A stretch of 64,000 nt of DNA from CAXMST01 sp963790085. GTDB taxonomy: Bacteria > Actinomycetota > Thermoleophilia > Solirubrobacterales > 70-9. The stretch is taken from the NCBI GenBank assembly GCA_963790085.1, contig CAWBNH010000006.1:372001-436000 (forward strand), in the 5' to 3' direction. The position numbers and the translations under genes are program-made. This document shows, piece by piece, positions 61,414 to 64,000 of this stretch (positions are counted from its first letter, which is position 1; every line of letters starts with the position of its first letter). The notes under the pieces were generated by a model. It searched no databases and was not told the origin of the DNA. It saw only the letters and a list, made by a program, of their open reading frames with translations.

Positions 61414-63480
61414 TCAGCTCGGATCGATCGGGATCACGGTCCCGGTCCTTCCGGTCGTGACCCACAGTTGCTTCCCGTCGAAGGCGATGTCCTCGGGCTC
61501 GGAGCCGGCGAGCTCGACCCGCCCGAGCTCGGAGCCGTCGCCGGGATCGAGGGCGCTGACGTACCCGTCGCCGTTGCTGACCCAGATCCGCCCGCCGGCC
61601 TCGACCAGATCGCGGGGCGTGCCGCCGACCCTGGTGGTCGTCGTCTCGCCCGCGTCGGGGTCGAGCCGGGTCACCGACCGGCCGCCGGCGTTCGCGACCC
61701 AAACCGCTTCCTCGGTGACGGCCACGCCCTTCGGATTGACGCCGACCTCGAAGGACTCCTGCTCGCTCTGCGGATCGCCGAGACCGACGCGGAGCAGCCG
61801 GTCGTTCTCGCGCGAGCTGACCCACAGTGCCTCACGGTCCCGGTCGAAGGCGATCCCGTGCGGCCCGTCCGCGTCGCCGAGCGGAACGGCCGGCTCGACA
61901 ACAGCGCTGCCTTCGCCGAGCGCGATCCGCGTGATCGAGTCGTCCGCCGAGTTGGTCACCCAGAGAGCGTCGCCGCCCTGCTTGGCGATCCCCTTCGGCT
62001 CCGCGCCGACGTCGACCTGGGGAACGAGCGCATCATCGCCCCCGGCGCCGACCACCTTCGAATCCCCGGGAGCTGTCGCCCACCAGACCCCACCCGAGAA
62101 GACCGTATCTTCGACCGAGGCGACGCCGAGCTCGATCGGCCGGCCGGGGTCGTCGACCTCGACCAGGGTTCCGCCCTCGCGAGTCGCCACTCGCACGCCA
62201 CCGCCACCCGCGGCTACCCCGACCGGAAAGCCGTCCACCTCGACCGGCCCGCCGGCGGCCCCGACCGGGCCGGGCTGGGGGTCCGGGCCGGACGTCGGAG
62301 CGGAGTCATCGCCCGATCCAAGCACCAACAGGGCGGCGACGGCGGCCACGGCGAGCCCCGCCGAGGCCGCGATCAGGCCGAGCCGGCGGCCCGACCGCCG
62401 GCTCGGGCGAGCTTGCCCGGCGGGGCCGGGCGGGGTCTCGCGGGGGGCGGGATCCGCCGTCGTCGACCCGAGCTCGGTCGCCGCCCCCGTGGCCGATTCC
62501 GAGCCCCGATCCGGCTCCGGCTCCCGCTGCGCGCGAGGGGCGGCGGGAGCCTCGGCTGTGTCCGCCGCATCGACCGCCGCGTAGGCCATCGTCGGTGCCG
62601 CCGGGCCGACGCCGACGCTGCGTTCGGTCTCGGTCACCTCGCCGCCCTCGAGAGCGGCGGTCGCGGCGCGGGCGAGATCGCCGGCCGAGGGGAAGCGCTG
62701 ATCGGCAGCCTTTGCCATCGCTCGGGAGAGGACCGGATCGAACCGGGCCAGCTTCGCGCCCAGCGGCCGTGGCTCATCCTGGAGGTGGGCGTAGATCTTC
62801 GCCACCTTCTCCTCACGGTCGCCGAACGGCGCCTGATCGCCGAGCATCTCGTAGAGCACGCAGCCGAGCGCGTAGACGTCGGTGCGGGCGTCGAGACGGT
62901 CGCCGCGGATCTGCTCCGGAGCGACGTAGTCGAGCGTGCCGACGAAGGCGCCGGTGCTGGTCAGAGCGCTGACGTCGGTCGCCTGGTCCATGCGCTTCGT
63001 CAGGCCGAAGTCGGTCAGGTAGGCGTGGTCGGGCCCCGCGCGCTCGTCGATCAGGATGTTGCCGGGCTTGATGTCGCGGTGGACCAGTCCGCGGGAGTGG
63101 GCCACGTCGAGTGCCGACGCTACCTGTCGCAGGATCGCGATCGCGTGGTCGGGCTCCAGCGGACCCCGGGCGATCAGGAGCTTCCGCAGGTCGGGGCCTT
63201 CGATCAGGTCCATGGTCACGAACAGCAGCCCCTCTTCCTCCCCCGCGTGGTGGATCGGGACCACGTTCGCGTGCCGCAGGGAGACGGCGATCCGCGATTC
63301 GGACTTGAACCGCTCGCGGAACGACTCGTCGCCCGCCAGATCCGGTGCGATCACCTTCAGCGCGACGAGATGATCGAGCGCGATGTGGGTCGCCCTGTAG
63401 ACCGTGCCCATCCCGCCCCGGCCGGCCACGCCCTCGATTCGATGACCGGCGAAGATTGCCCCTTCGGCGAGATCGGGCAT
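61414..63480 (-). CDS. Transmembrane serine/threonine protein kinase with beta-propeller sensor
   Basis: 688 residues. Kinase domain 12-275: GRGGMGTVYRA glycine loop, Lys42, HRDIKPGN (Asp136), DFGL (Asp157) and APEQ. A Pro/Ala/Arg linker is followed by one membrane helix (LGLIAASAGLAVAAVAALLVL near 375-395). The extracytoplasmic part has about six repeats of the V---GG-VWV-N---SVTRLDP kind, an NHL/Vgb-type propeller. Probably senses a wall or small ligand. TATAAC lies 6 bases upstream of the ATG. Confidence 0.93.
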   Translation of the reverse strand: MPDLAEGAIFAGHRIEGVAGRGGMGTVYRATHIALDHLVALKVIAPDLAGDESFRERFKSESRIAVSLRHANVVPIHHAGEEEGLLFVTMDLIEGPDLRKLLIARGPLEPDHAIAILRQVASALDVAHSRGLVHRDIKPGNILIDERAGPDHAYLTDFGLTKRMDQATDVSALTSTGAFVGTLDYVAPEQIRGDRLDARTDVYALGCVLYEMLGDQAPFGDREEKVAKIYAHLQDEPRPLGAKLARFDPVLSRAMAKAADQRFPSAGDLARAATAALEGGEVTETERSVGVGPAAPTMAYAAVDAADTAEAPAAPRAQREPEPDRGSESATGAATELGSTTADPAPRETPPGPAGQARPSRRSGRRLGLIAASAGLAVAAVAALLVLGSGDDSAPTSGPDPQPGPVGAAGGPVEVDGFPVGVAAGGGGVRVATREGGTLVEVDDPGRPIELGVASVEDTVFSGGVWWATAPGDSKVVGAGGDDALVPQVDVGAEPKGIAKQGGDALWVTNSADDSITRIALGEGSAVVEPAVPLGDADGPHGIAFDRDREALWVSSRENDRLLRVGLGDPQSEQESFEVGVNPKGVAVTEEAVWVANAGGRSVTRLDPDAGETTTTRVGGTPRDLVEAGGRIWVSNGDGYVSALDPGDGSELGRVELAGSEPEDIAFDGKQLWVTTGRTGTVIPIDPS

Positions 63481-63486
63481 GGGCCA

Positions 63487-63492
63487 GTTATA
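63487..63492 (-). promoter_or_regulatory. Leaderless -10 hexamer for the kinase gene
   Basis: TATAAC on the minus strand, 6 bases before ATG 63480. Confidence 0.45.
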
Positions 63493-63529
63493 GATCGCGG
63501 CGCGCCAACACGCGCTCAGCCCCGACGGC

Positions 63530-64000
63530 TCAGACGACTGCCTGCACGCCCGCCAGCGCGGCGAGACGCTCGATCGTGTGCCGGCGCTCGGCCGGGTCGA
63601 AGTGGGCCAGCGAAACGATCAGGCGATCGACGCCGGCCGCCTCGATCGCGCTCAGGCGGTCGGCAACCTGCTCCTCGGTCCCGATCAGCGAGGTGGCAGA
63701 GACGAGCTCCTCGGGAACTGCCGCGTAGGCCTGTTCGCGCTCGCCGTCCAGGTAGAGCGACTGGACGTTGCGGGCCTCCTCCCCGTACCCGAATCGCTCG
63801 CTGAGGTCGACGTAGAAGTTCTTCTCCTTCGAGCCCATCCCGCCGAGGTAGAGCAGCAATGACGCCTGAACGAGATGCCGGGCGCTCTCGAGATTCCCGT
63901 CGATCGCCACCGAGATCGTCGGGCTCACCTCGAGATCCTGCCGCGTCCTGCCCCCCTTCTCGAAGCCGGTCGCGAGGCTCTCCCCCCAGACCTCCTCGAT
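63530..64000 (-). CDS. LLM class F420-dependent oxidoreductase (5' end outside window)
   Basis: The C-terminal 156 residues are present; the frame stays open to base 64000. SPTISVAIDGNLESARHLVQASLLLYLGGMGSKEKNFY and a final IGTEEQVADRLSAIEAAGVDRLIVSLAHFDPAERRHTIERLA match the C-terminal half of F420-dependent luciferase-like enzymes. It is a different subfamily from the one at 50539. Substrate unknown. Confidence 0.85.
   Translation of the reverse strand: MEEVWGESLATGFEKGGRTRQDLEVSPTISVAIDGNLESARHLVQASLLLYLGGMGSKEKNFYVDLSERFGYGEEARNVQSLYLDGEREQAYAAVPEELVSATSLIGTEEQVADRLSAIEAAGVDRLIVSLAHFDPAERRHTIERLAALAGVQAVV

Overview
The window is about 64 kb of very GC-rich, gene-dense DNA with about 61 protein genes. 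I see no tRNA, rRNA, CRISPR array, insertion sequence or prophage. The gene content points to an actinobacterium: F420-type luciferase-like oxidoreductases, DipZ, tandem ArsA-family ATPases, a ser/thr kinase, ergothioneine genes, GTG/TTG starts and a mycobacterial-type polysaccharide cluster. The wider gene style resembles Thermoleophilia/Solirubrobacterales. That taxon is an inference from recalled family patterns, not a search result.

Layout. 1-2391: end of a B-type haem-copper oxidase subunit I carrying its own cytochrome c domain, then a flavoprotein reductase. 2450-6634: etfB-etfA-ETF:quinone oxidoreductase and a small membrane protein, behind a TetR/FadR-like palindrome. 6655-16361: split methylmalonyl-CoA mutase, VOC protein, amidase, membrane protein, HAD phosphatase, thiolase, leucyl aminopeptidase and acyl-CoA dehydrogenase. 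16501-20388: an uncharacterised module of two paralogous coiled-coil proteins, two paralogous PRC-barrel proteins and a DivIVA-like small protein. 20381-21331: MeaB. 21424-26551: acyltransferase, GT4 glucosyltransferase, GH57 branching enzyme and two methyltransferases; this matches the mycobacterial methylglucose lipopolysaccharide (MGLP) genes Rv3030-Rv3034c as I remember them. 26536-32553: lipoprotein, DipZ, amine oxidase-like flavoprotein, LON-domain protein and gamma-glutamyltransferase. 32559-37359: parA-ftsZ with long disordered N-terminal extensions, divergent from a tandem ArsA pair. 37384-42884: unknown protein, HxlR regulator with its likely operator, PilT and a sulfatase. 42918-43106: hairpin repeats. 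43101-44424: the principal sigma factor and its promoter. 44591-52304: BrkB-like protein, photolyase, NAD(P)-binding protein, GlpX, F420-type oxidoreductase and a class III cyclase. 52318-56493: egtB-egtD, a TadE-like protein, a LapA-like protein and a type IV pilin. 56547-59466: three-subunit NAD(P) transhydrogenase. 59656-64000: secreted protein, MgtE-like transporter, kinase with a beta-propeller, and a second luciferase-like enzyme cut by the window end.

How the genes fit together. ETF, ETF-QO, acyl-CoA dehydrogenase, thiolase, methylmalonyl-CoA mutase and MeaB form a fatty-acid and branched-chain/propionate oxidation set feeding the quinone pool. Transhydrogenase and the oxidase are the respiratory partners. 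The MGLP-like genes would add a polymethylated polysaccharide of the kind known to bind long-chain acyl-CoAs. A second theme is cell organisation: ParA, FtsZ, DivIVA-like coiled coils, PRC-barrels, PilT and pilin.

A window-wide feature is transcription: at 13 genes a TANNNT hexamer lies 6-7 nt before the start codon, the signature of leaderless mRNAs. I used it to choose several starts.
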